DNA from: Planctomycetota bacterium
Lineage (GTDB): Bacteria > Planctomycetota > UBA11346
NCBI GenBank assembly: GCA_947440715.1
Contig: CANETI010000152.1
Span: forward strand, 1 to 6,429
Direction of reading: 5' to 3'
DNA: 6,429 bases
Shown piece by piece: positions 1 through 6,429 of the stretch. Position 1 is the stretch's first letter. Each line of letters begins with the position of its first letter. The position numbers were made by a program, and so were the translations under genes. The notes below the pieces were generated by a model. The model had not been told where the DNA came from and did no database searches. It saw only the letters and a program-made list of their open reading frames with translations.

Positions 1-3000
1 GATGCCTTAGCGGAACGTGCTGGTGAAACCGAATTGCGCACTATCGCCCTAGCCTACCCAGGAACTCCAGCGGCACGAGCGGCCTGGCAATGGTTAGCTG
101 ATGCCGCATGGGATACCGGTCGTTTAGGTCTCTACTTAGATTATGCCCAACGTGCGGGTGAAATAGACAGTGAAAAATTAGCCAAACGATTGCAGGCGGC
201 ATTGGTGCTCATGGCACCTGATAAAACATTGGACCTCCCATCGACGTTAGATGGCTTAGAAGAAATGTGGCGTATTGATCTTACTGAAGCGATGACGGGA
301 TCCGGACCTGCGCCTCTGATAGGTGATCGCGCCTTGCGACGCATTCGTCGAAATCAATTGCCAGTACAACAACGATATTCGATTACGACCTCCGCCGGAG
401 AATTATCAGCTGCCAGTGACGGCCAACGTTTTTTCCTTTTTGATCATCTGATCGGGCGATTAATTGGTGATGTGCGATCGCTTGGCAGCATGCCGATGGG
501 CACGTTACCTAGTCGTCCCGCCGCCACGCGTGATGGCTTTGTTGGACTTGGCTGGGTCGATGATCATGCGGTATTAGTAGCTTTGGATCGTCTTGGTGAA
601 GAAAAATGGCGCGCTAACTCACCCTCATTTGGTAATTTACCAGCCTTATCCGCCCCGATTGTCATGGATAATTTAGTCGTTTTCACCGCCTTAGTCATTG
701 GCAATAACGAAGGAGCTGAATTACGCGCGCTCGCATTTCGCGCCGACAATGGTCGCCCAGTTTGGAATACCTTGGTCACGCGCATTTCGATTCCGCGACA
801 AATGCTATTTTCCGGAAGCGAATTCGGTCTTACCGCCCCTGCGATTACTGCGCATGGCGGCAGTATTATGATCCTGTCAAATAATGGTTTAATCGCTCGT
901 ATCGGCATTGACGGAAACGTAACCCGCTTGTGGACCTACCCAAGCATTAGCGATGAATTCGAAGATGGTTTCGGTAATCGTCCCATATCAACGCGACAAG
1001 GTGCCATTATTAGCGACGGCACGTGGTTAGCCGCTAGCCCAGTCGATAGCCCAGGCGTCGTTTTAATGATGGGCCCGGACGATATTGCTCCGCGACGTTA
1101 TCAAGGCGATGGTGCTAATGGCGAAGTATTAGATGTTGCGCATGGTGTCGCATTATTGGCAGGCACACGTAATTTAGCCCTACTGAATTTAAAGACGTCG
1201 ATTTCTCCGTGGGCCATCAGTTTTTCGGGTGGACGTGACGGCGTGCATGGTCGCATTGGAACCGATCAGATCTTAGTTGGCACCAACGAACAATTAGCCC
1301 TCATTGACTTTAAGACTGGCCGCATGATTTCATCGCGCGGTCTTGGTCAGGGCATGTCATTAGCGCTAACCGCTGACCTAGTCATGGCAGCCACCACCGA
1401 TCGCGTTATTGGCTGGGGCCGTGGCGCATCATTTCTAGAACGCCTCACCAAAGCCGCAGCTGCAAAACCTAATGATTATCGTCCATGGGGCACGCTGGCA
1501 TCTTTTTATGATTCGCGCGGCGAGAAAGATCGATCCTTTACCTGTTTAATTGAAGCGCTGCAACGTGGTGCCACTGCTGATTACGCCGAACGCGCGGCAC
1601 GGTTGGTGCGCGCACAATTAGAATTAAATGCGGGTGATAAAACGACCTTTGCTGCACCCTTAGCAAAATTACAATCCCTAACGACTTATCACGACCGATT
1701 AATTGGTGAAGTAGCGTTGTGGGAAGGTCGTCATGCGGAATTACAGGGCGACACCGTCACCGCCACGACCTTGTATCGCAAGGCCAGTTTAGGTATCGAT
1801 TACCGTATGTTGCTGAAAGATCGTTTAGAGGTCAGCGTCCATGCGTTAGCACAGTCGGGTTTAGCGCGCCTTGCTGGGCAAGCGACGCGACCAGTAAAAC
1901 TAGTCCATCAGCGACCACTACCCAAAGCTAATTCGCTGTGGAAATCCCCTGGGAAACGCGGCATTACCACTTTATTGGCCGGTGATCTCGCCGTTGGATT
2001 TAGCGATGGTTTTTTAAATGCCGTACGAGTGGCTGATGGGGTTGAATCTTGGCGCAGAAAACCAGTACGACAATTATTGGGTGTCATATCCTCACCTAAT
2101 CCAACATTAGACACCGAAGAGGGCATTCCTATTGCTGAAGTGGTACTTGGTTCAAGTGCGGCAGGCGCGGGGATGCGTAACGGCGATCTGTTATTGACGT
2201 TCCAGGGTCGTAAAACGACGAATTTTGAACGTGATTTACGTGCTGTTGTTACAGCCATGGCACCAGCAACACCATTTACCATGACTGTACGCCGCGCGGG
2301 TGAGGTTGTCGAGTTGCGCGGCATTTTAGGTGGCGAGCCAGTCGAACCACTAGCCGCCAATGACAAAACCTTACTGCTGTGGAAAACATTGCCGATAACG
2401 AATCCACAAGCCCGTCAACTCGCCGTACCCGAAGGAATGTGGTTTTCCGCCGTCGATATCGCATCAGGAAATGAATTATTTCGCTACGCCTTGCGACCAA
2501 CAGATGACCAGGGTGTTGCGCCACCGCAGCCACTATTAACTGATGACGACTATATTTTAACCCAAGAAGCTAGCGATCTGATCTGCTTATCAGCACATGG
2601 GAATAAACCAGGAGAAGAGCCGGTTCCCATTTGGCGCTTGCCCTTAGGTGAAAACGGCATGGCGCAAATGCGTCTACTGTCAGATGGTTTGCTGTGGTTA
2701 CCTGAAGATGGGCGAAATCGCATTCATATTGTCAATTTAGCCACGGGTCGAACGCTGTACGTTTTGCCAGAAGATGAAGCAGCCGACCCGATTTTAGTCG
2801 GTGATTTATGTTACTGTTTAGGACAGGCAGGTCGCATTACGTGTTGGGATTTAGGTGTTGGCCGTCAACGCTGGCGCACGGAAAAAGTTTATGGTCGTTT
2901 ACACGCCGTCAGCGGCGATGGCATTTATGCGTCTGACGACCAGAATCAGTTGGTTGTTTTGGATGCCTTCAGCGGAGACGTTCGCCGTCGCTTTGGTGAT

Positions 3001-3831
3001 TGGAGTACGATTGAAAGCGTCATTAGCGACACCAATTACCTGTCGGTTTTTGTGCGCCGCACGGATCGCACTCAAGCGCTTGCACGTATTTCCCTGGTTG
3101 GTGGACACGTGGTTTGGGAGCAGCGATTACCACCTGGCGTTGAAGTACAAAAATTGATTTCGGCTCCTGATGCTTTTGGTGCAATTTTATCTGACGGCCC
3201 GAGTAAACGTACTTTATTGATGGTTGGATTGGATGGCGCCATCCGCACTGCTTGTCCAATTGGACTAGAAGATAAAATAGTACCAATTGGTGGATCGGTT
3301 TTGAGTTATGGTGTTGATGGCCTGCAGGTGCTACCAAATTTTTCTCCGCAGGCCGCTCTACCAATACCCTGCCTTTCGCTTGATGACTTAGATAAAAAAG
3401 AAAAAGACCTCGCTAAATTATATAAACATGTTCGAGCATCACTCCAATGGCAGACAGTTGGAACTGGGGCTTATGCATTAACTCGCCAGCGTGGATCCTT
3501 GATTATATTTACCCGCCTCGGACCTGATGGAACTCCAGTGACGCTGCGTCTTGCGGACGGTGACAGCACCATTGATGCCGTTGGACAGATGGCCAGCTTT
3601 ACGCCGACGCACCCTCAATTCACGGGCGGAGGAGCCTGGGTCGTTGATGCCGCTCAACGTATTTCATCAGATGGTGAACCAATTATTTTAGGCCTGCGAC
3701 TACAAGCGTCACCAGAGCGTTTACCGGGTTCTCAGTTATCTGTGCGTGCAGCATGTGGCAACGACAGCGATGCGCCCAATGCGCCGTGGTGGCTGCAACG
3801 AGTTTGGCGTCCGGTGACAGGCGGACCATGA
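1..3831 (+). CDS. Giant multidomain protein: PQQ-like beta-propellers with TPR-like and PDZ domains (5' end missing)
   Basis: The frame is open from base 1, so the gene starts upstream; a TTG at 34 is not a convincing start. About 1276 residues are visible, numbered here from the first codon. Residues 1-100 are Ala/Leu-rich helices like TPR or tol-pal repeats. Residues about 126-474 form a PQQ-like beta-propeller, with blade-end motifs such as LGEEKW and NGRPVW. Residues about 475-631 are TPR-like helices. One blade follows (ADGVESW), then a PDZ domain at about 694-779 with the typical GAGMRNGDLLLTFQGR segment, then more blades to about 1116 (VPIWRLPLG, GVGRQRWRTE, GGHVVWEQ). A charged Lys-rich helix (1129-1151) leads into a C-terminal region I cannot assign. 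Such proteins are usually exported scaffolds or sensors; the signal peptide, if any, lies outside the window. PQQ-like describes the fold only: no cofactor-binding or dehydrogenase residues were recognised. The stop codon overlaps acpS. Confidence 0.88.
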   Translation, partial: DALAERAGETELRTIALAYPGTPAARAAWQWLADAAWDTGRLGLYLDYAQRAGEIDSEKLAKRLQAALVLMAPDKTLDLPSTLDGLEEMWRIDLTEAMTGSGPAPLIGDRALRRIRRNQLPVQQRYSITTSAGELSAASDGQRFFLFDHLIGRLIGDVRSLGSMPMGTLPSRPAATRDGFVGLGWVDDHAVLVALDRLGEEKWRANSPSFGNLPALSAPIVMDNLVVFTALVIGNNEGAELRALAFRADNGRPVWNTLVTRISIPRQMLFSGSEFGLTAPAITAHGGSIMILSNNGLIARIGIDGNVTRLWTYPSISDEFEDGFGNRPISTRQGAIISDGTWLAASPVDSPGVVLMMGPDDIAPRRYQGDGANGEVLDVAHGVALLAGTRNLALLNLKTSISPWAISFSGGRDGVHGRIGTDQILVGTNEQLALIDFKTGRMISSRGLGQGMSLALTADLVMAATTDRVIGWGRGASFLERLTKAAAAKPNDYRPWGTLASFYDSRGEKDRSFTCLIEALQRGATADYAERAARLVRAQLELNAGDKTTFAAPLAKLQSLTTYHDRLIGEVALWEGRHAELQGDTVTATTLYRKASLGIDYRMLLKDRLEVSVHALAQSGLARLAGQATRPVKLVHQRPLPKANSLWKSPGKRGITTLLAGDLAVGFSDGFLNAVRVADGVESWRRKPVRQLLGVISSPNPTLDTEEGIPIAEVVLGSSAAGAGMRNGDLLLTFQGRKTTNFERDLRAVVTAMAPATPFTMTVRRAGEVVELRGILGGEPVEPLAANDKTLLLWKTLPITNPQARQLAVPEGMWFSAVDIASGNELFRYALRPTDDQGVAPPQPLLTDDDYILTQEASDLICLSAHGNKPGEEPVPIWRLPLGENGMAQMRLLSDGLLWLPEDGRNRIHIVNLATGRTLYVLPEDEAADPILVGDLCYCLGQAGRITCWDLGVGRQRWRTEKVYGRLHAVSGDGIYASDDQNQLVVLDAFSGDVRRRFGDWSTIESVISDTNYLSVFVRRTDRTQALARISLVGGHVVWEQRLPPGVEVQKLISAPDAFGAILSDGPSKRTLLMVGLDGAIRTACPIGLEDKIVPIGGSVLSYGVDGLQVLPNFSPQAALPIPCLSLDDLDKKEKDLAKLYKHVRASLQWQTVGTGAYALTRQRGSLIIFTRLGPDGTPVTLRLADGDSTIDAVGQMASFTPTHPQFTGGGAWVVDAAQRISSDGEPIILGLRLQASPERLPGSQLSVRAACGNDSDAPNAPWWLQRVWRPVTGGP
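3819..3831 (+). promoter_or_regulatory. ATGA stop/start overlap with weak ribosome binding site before acpS
   Basis: The TGA of the propeller gene (3829-3831) overlaps the ATG of acpS (3828-3830) in the sequence ATGA. A purine-rich AGGCGG lies three bases before the ATG, closer than a usual Shine-Dalgarno site. The overlap suggests that acpS is translated by ribosomes finishing the upstream gene. It also fixes the acpS start: a longer in-frame reading from 3753 would add 25 residues ahead of the conserved AcpS N-terminus and lie wholly inside the upstream gene. Confidence 0.6.
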
Positions 3832-4208
3832 TTGTTGGACTTGGCACCGACCTGATCGGCCTTGATCGCATTTCAAAAACGTATGAACGTCAGGGAAAAC
3901 GATTTCTTGATCGGGTTTATACCCCACGCGAACAAGCTTATATTTTAGATCGTCCAGATCCGACTGAGCGCCTTGCCTCTCGCTGGGCGGCCAAGGAAGC
4001 CTGCATGAAGGCGCTTGGAACAGGATGGGCAAAGGGTGTCCATTTTCTACAAATCGCCTTACATCCCGGTGACAATGATGGCCCCCCTGTGCTCGTCCTA
4101 ACAGATGAGGCGTTGACTGTCGCTAAACGATTAGGCGCCGTTCGTTTTCATTGTTCTGTTAGTCACAGCAATAATTTGGCCATCGCCACCGTTATCTTGG
4201 AATCGTAA
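3828..4208 (+). CDS. acpS: Holo-[acyl-carrier-protein] synthase AcpS
   Basis: This 126-residue protein has the usual length of a bacterial AcpS-type phosphopantetheinyl transferase. The enzyme moves 4'-phosphopantetheine from CoA to a serine of apo-acyl carrier protein (EC 2.7.8.7), making ACP active for fatty acid synthesis in the cytoplasm. The N-terminus MIVGLGTDLIGLDRI carries the metal-binding Asp8. The segment RFLDRVYTPREQAYI follows at 25-39, and the second signature RLASRWAAKEACMKALGTGW (48-67) carries Glu57, the other expected metal ligand, and Lys56. A C-terminal VSHSNNLAIATVILE strand matches the conserved Ser-His element; the two Asn after it are a mild variation. The ATG at 3828 is chosen because AcpS proteins begin almost directly with this motif. 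The gene overlaps the propeller gene by four bases and ends five bases before dapC, which suggests co-translation. Phosphopantetheinyl transferases of the Sfp type are twice as long and are excluded. Confidence 0.95.
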   Translation: MIVGLGTDLIGLDRISKTYERQGKRFLDRVYTPREQAYILDRPDPTERLASRWAAKEACMKALGTGWAKGVHFLQIALHPGDNDGPPVLVLTDEALTVAKRLGAVRFHCSVSHSNNLAIATVILES

Positions 4209-4213
4209 ACGTT

Positions 4214-5356
4214 ATGAATCCTGCTCTGCGCGCGCTTAAACCCTATCCCATGGCTGAATTACAAGCACGCAAATCAGCGTTAATAAAATCGGGAAAAACC
4301 GTATTTGATTTTGGTACCGGCGACCCAATTGAGCCAACACCGACGTTTATTCTGGATGCGTTGCGCGCTGCCGTTCCCGCCATTAGCCAATATCCATCGG
4401 TTGGTGGCACACAGGAACTGCGCACCGCTGCGGCAAATTATATGCAGCGCCGATTTGGCGTAACCCTGAACCCGGACACGCAAATTCTACCCGCAGCAGG
4501 CAGTAAAGAGGCTATATTTCATTTACCCTTGGCCTTCCTTGATCCAGGAACCAATAAAAACACCGTAATATACGGGACGCCCGGTTATCCAGTTTATCAA
4601 GCTGGCACCTTATTTGCCGGGGGCATTGACCATCCGATTACGTTACCGCAACAACAGGGCTATCGTCTCGATTTATCGCGTCTTGAACCAGCGTTATTGG
4701 ATCGCACAGCAATTGTGTGGATCAATTATCCACACAACCCAACCGGCGCCTGTGTGGATGTTGGCTATTATCGCGAACAGGCTGCGATTTGTGCGGCGTA
4801 TAATATATTATTAGCCTCAGATGAATGTTATCAGGACCTCTGGTTTGACGAACAAGCAGAGCCACCACCTTCAGCCTTACAGGCAACGACGAGCGGAATT
4901 CTGGCTTTCCATTCTTGCTCAAAACGCTCAGGCATGACGGGTTATCGCAGTGGCTTTATTGCCGGTGATGCAGCTTTAATTAAAGCCTATCGCGGATGGC
5001 GTGCGGCCATGGGCGTAGGAAGTCCTGCTTTTATTGAACAAGCCGCTGCTGCCGCTTGGTCTGACGATGCTCACGCGAAGAAGCGCCGAAAAATATTTGC
5101 AGAAAAATATCGGGTATTGGCAAGCGGCTTACAGCAAAAAGGCATTACGGTGCTGCCTAGTTCCGCAGGTTTATATATTTGGGCTCAAGTTCCCGGACAG
5201 GGCGATGCAGATGTTTATGCCGCACGTTGTTTAGAGGTAGGCATTGTCGTTAGCCCGGGTGGTTTTTTTGGCCCAGGCGCCGACGGTTGGTTCCGCTTAG
5301 CTTTGGTACCAAGTCTCATTGATTGTCAGCGAGCACTGGCCGTATGGCCGAAATAA
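4214..5356 (+). CDS. dapC: Succinyldiaminopimelate transaminase, DapC-like PLP aminotransferase
   Basis: A complete 380-residue fold-type I, class I/II aminotransferase. The likely reaction is PLP-dependent transfer of an amino group from glutamate to N-succinyl-2-amino-6-oxopimelate (EC 2.6.1.17), in the succinylase route to diaminopimelate and lysine. The start MNPALRALKPYP matches the N-terminus typical of DapC. Other motifs are FDFGTGDPIEPTP (31-43), SQYPSVGGTQELR (58-70), AGSKEA (95-100), the NPTG motif with Asn175, ASDECYQDLWFDE (201-213) with the cofactor-ring Asp203 and Tyr206, the PLP lysine Lys237 in HSCSKRSG, phosphate-binding Arg245 in YRSGF, and the substrate-carboxylate Arg361 in WFRLAL. 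The HSCSKRSG context resembles the HSLSKRSN of proteobacterial DapC. There is no good Shine-Dalgarno site; with only five bases after acpS, translation is probably coupled. Other class I aminotransferases, such as aspartate or N-acetylornithine-type enzymes, remain possible, so the substrate is inferred from similarity. Confidence 0.85.
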   Translation: MNPALRALKPYPMAELQARKSALIKSGKTVFDFGTGDPIEPTPTFILDALRAAVPAISQYPSVGGTQELRTAAANYMQRRFGVTLNPDTQILPAAGSKEAIFHLPLAFLDPGTNKNTVIYGTPGYPVYQAGTLFAGGIDHPITLPQQQGYRLDLSRLEPALLDRTAIVWINYPHNPTGACVDVGYYREQAAICAAYNILLASDECYQDLWFDEQAEPPPSALQATTSGILAFHSCSKRSGMTGYRSGFIAGDAALIKAYRGWRAAMGVGSPAFIEQAAAAAWSDDAHAKKRRKIFAEKYRVLASGLQQKGITVLPSSAGLYIWAQVPGQGDADVYAARCLEVGIVVSPGGFFGPGADGWFRLALVPSLIDCQRALAVWPK

Positions 5357-5357
5357 T

Positions 5358-5390
5358 GACAGCAATCGGCTGATGCGTCGTATTTTTTTT
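5358..5390 (+). terminator. Probable Rho-independent terminator after dapC
   Basis: Two bases after the dapC stop, GAC-A-GC-A-ATC (5358-5367) can pair with GAT-GC-GTC (5372-5379) around the loop GGCT, giving eight base pairs with two single-A bulges. Three bases later comes a run of eight T's (5383-5390). The position, between convergent genes and directly after the last plus-strand gene, fits an intrinsic terminator. The bulges make the stem only moderately stable; the folding energy was not computed. Confidence 0.6.
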
Positions 5391-5444
5391 GATTCGTTAG
5401 CCTATCTGATGAAACCGCAAAAAAAACAGACCGTCCAGCTCATT

Positions 5445-5465
5445 CTAACAATTCAAAATTCTTAG
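5445..5465. repeat. Short AT-rich inverted repeat after the minus-strand gene
   Basis: CTAA-C-AATT-CAA-AATT-C-TTAG is an imperfect palindrome of eight pairs with one mismatch, just past the stop of the minus-strand propeller gene. On the minus strand it is followed about 18 bases later by a T8 run (A8 at 5419-5426 on the plus strand). It could add to termination of minus-strand transcripts, but the stem is AT-rich and the T run is not adjacent, so this is weak and may be chance. Confidence 0.25.
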
Positions 5466-5467
5466 AC

Positions 5468-6429
5468 TTAGGGCGCGTAAAAATTAACGTCCCCTGCTTG
5501 CGTAATTATCGCTAACTGGTTTCCAAGTAAGGCTGGGGCTAAATATTCCACCGACCCTGTAAGCGCAAATCCCTGTGGCCCAACAATAATCATGGTCGTG
5601 CCACATGGGATGACCGCGTGACCAGCCCAAGCGAGCGGTTGCGCTGACACGCGACCATCGAATTTTCCGACATCAATCCAGGTTTTGTTCTGCAAAATAA
5701 AAGCACGGTTATCGGGGGTGAGATAGACTTGGTTACCACCTGATTTTGCTTCCTGCGGCAAGGCTGTTCGCTCGCTTGGCTGTAAACCACTATACCGCCA
5801 ATGACTAGTATAGGTTATACCATGAAGCAGGCCATTCTCATACCATGCGCTTAATAATGGGCCATCCAACTGTTGTTGATCAATTAATTTTCCATCATCT
5901 GGTAAATAGGATTCAATTAGGCCATTTGCACGAGCCACAACAATACGATCACCCATTATGATAGGAGGACTAATAAACGGTGAACCCTGAGATCCCTTCC
6001 AAACTGCGACGGAAGTACTTTCATCACTGGCATAGAGTACGCCATCAAGGCCGGCTGCGATCAAATAGCGACGACCAACAATTAATTCACTTTCGAAAGT
6101 GGTTATGGCCAAATCACACCTCGCTGGGATTGCGAGACGCTCTATCGCCTTATTACCAATGCGAATAACGATTCCATCTCGAGTAGGAAAATAGACTTTG
6201 TTGGCATATCCGTAAGCGCCGGAATACATTGGCTGTCCGGCAAAATTACTGGCGCCAGGATTTTCAAAAGCAAATCGTTCGACGGATTTTCCTGGGATAA
6301 TTGCCGCACCTTGCTGACGATTAGCAACCCACAGACGATCACCTATCACCGTTGGCTTAGCCGTGATAGTCATAGCAAGCTGCGCAGACCCCGAACTCGA
6401 CCGCTCTAAATCAACTGATAGAAACCAAC
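5468..6429 (-). CDS. PQQ-like beta-propeller protein, C-terminal part (5' end missing)
   Basis: Reading from the right edge, the frame stays open upstream of the ATG at 6373: 18 further in-frame codons without a stop encode WFLSVDLERSSSGSAQLA, which fits the end of a blade. The gene therefore very likely begins outside the window, and 319 residues of its C-terminal part are visible. The protein shows repeated beta-strand units typical of PQQ-like or BamB-like propellers: PTVIGDRLWVANRQQG, KVYFPTRDGIVIRIG, YLIAAGLDGVLYASDES, PPIIMGDRIVVARANGLIE, and a last strand pair NQLAIITQAGDVNFYAP at the C-terminus. No catalytic motif, membrane segment or cofactor-binding residue is visible in this part. 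Such propellers occur as free periplasmic proteins and as C-terminal domains of larger proteins, including kinases, so the role cannot be stated. It is convergent with the acpS-dapC unit and so probably regulated separately. By eye some stretches are more AT-rich than the plus-strand genes (one 60-base line is 37% G+C). Confidence 0.82.
   Translation of the reverse strand, partial: WFLSVDLERSSSGSAQLAMTITAKPTVIGDRLWVANRQQGAAIIPGKSVERFAFENPGASNFAGQPMYSGAYGYANKVYFPTRDGIVIRIGNKAIERLAIPARCDLAITTFESELIVGRRYLIAAGLDGVLYASDESTSVAVWKGSQGSPFISPPIIMGDRIVVARANGLIESYLPDDGKLIDQQQLDGPLLSAWYENGLLHGITYTSHWRYSGLQPSERTALPQEAKSGGNQVYLTPDNRAFILQNKTWIDVGKFDGRVSAQPLAWAGHAVIPCGTTMIIVGPQGFALTGSVEYLAPALLGNQLAIITQAGDVNFYAP

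Noticed and set aside
34..36. TTG at 34 as the start of the giant gene
   Set aside because: The frame is open from base 1, the residues before it continue the same helical pattern, and no signal peptide or ribosome binding site is seen.
376..1420. First propeller as a PQQ-dependent dehydrogenase
   Set aside because: Only the repeat fold is visible; no catalytic Asp/Glu context, vicinal Cys pair or heme-binding CXXCH was recognised.
1908..2366. Open frame of 152 codons on the minus strand inside the giant propeller gene
   Set aside because: It lies fully opposite the PDZ-containing segment, has a Ser/Arg/Pro-rich composition typical of antisense shadow frames, and shows no recognisable motif.
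3753..3827. 25-codon N-terminal extension of acpS
   Set aside because: AcpS proteins start almost directly with the GLGTD motif, the ATG at 3828 forms an ATGA overlap, and the extension has no AcpS-like features.
6371..6373. ATG at 6373 (minus strand) as the true start of the second propeller gene
   Set aside because: The frame stays open for all 18 codons to the window edge and the encoded residues look like part of a blade, so the gene most likely begins outside the window.

Overview
The window holds four protein-coding genes and little else. It looks like bacterial chromosome: coding is dense, there is one ATGA gene overlap, and two genes encode core metabolism (holo-ACP synthase and a diaminopimelate-pathway aminotransferase). 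Base composition is near half G+C by eye (a few lines counted, not the whole window), and TTA leucine codons are common. Diaminopimelate synthesis and large propeller proteins of a secreted or periplasmic type suggest a Gram-negative-type cell. The first gene combines TPR-like helices with many PQQ-like blades, which recalls giant proteins of Planctomycetota and related PVC bacteria. That placement is from memory and weak, and the aminotransferase (DapC type) does not argue specifically for it.

Layout: (1) Positions 1-3831, plus strand, are the 3' part of a very large gene, open at the left window edge. It encodes, in order, a helical region, a PQQ-like beta-propeller, a TPR-like helical block, the start of a second propeller, a PDZ domain, the rest of that propeller, and an unassigned C-terminal region. 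(2) acpS (3828-4208, plus) overlaps its stop codon by four bases. (3) A succinyldiaminopimelate transaminase gene, dapC-like (4214-5356, plus), follows after 5 bases. (4) A 111-base convergent gap holds a bulged hairpin followed by eight T's, a likely terminator for the plus-strand genes. (5) Positions 5468-6429, minus strand, are the 3' part of a second beta-propeller gene, open at the right window edge.

The three plus-strand genes are probably one transcription unit. AcpS activates acyl carrier protein for lipid synthesis, and DapC feeds lysine and peptidoglycan synthesis, so both serve the cell envelope. The propeller protein may be an envelope scaffold or sensor, but nothing in the sequence names its ligand. 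No RNA gene, CRISPR array, insertion sequence or phage feature was seen. I found no clear evidence of a new defence or biosynthetic system; the most unusual item is the propeller-TPR-PDZ-propeller architecture of the first gene.
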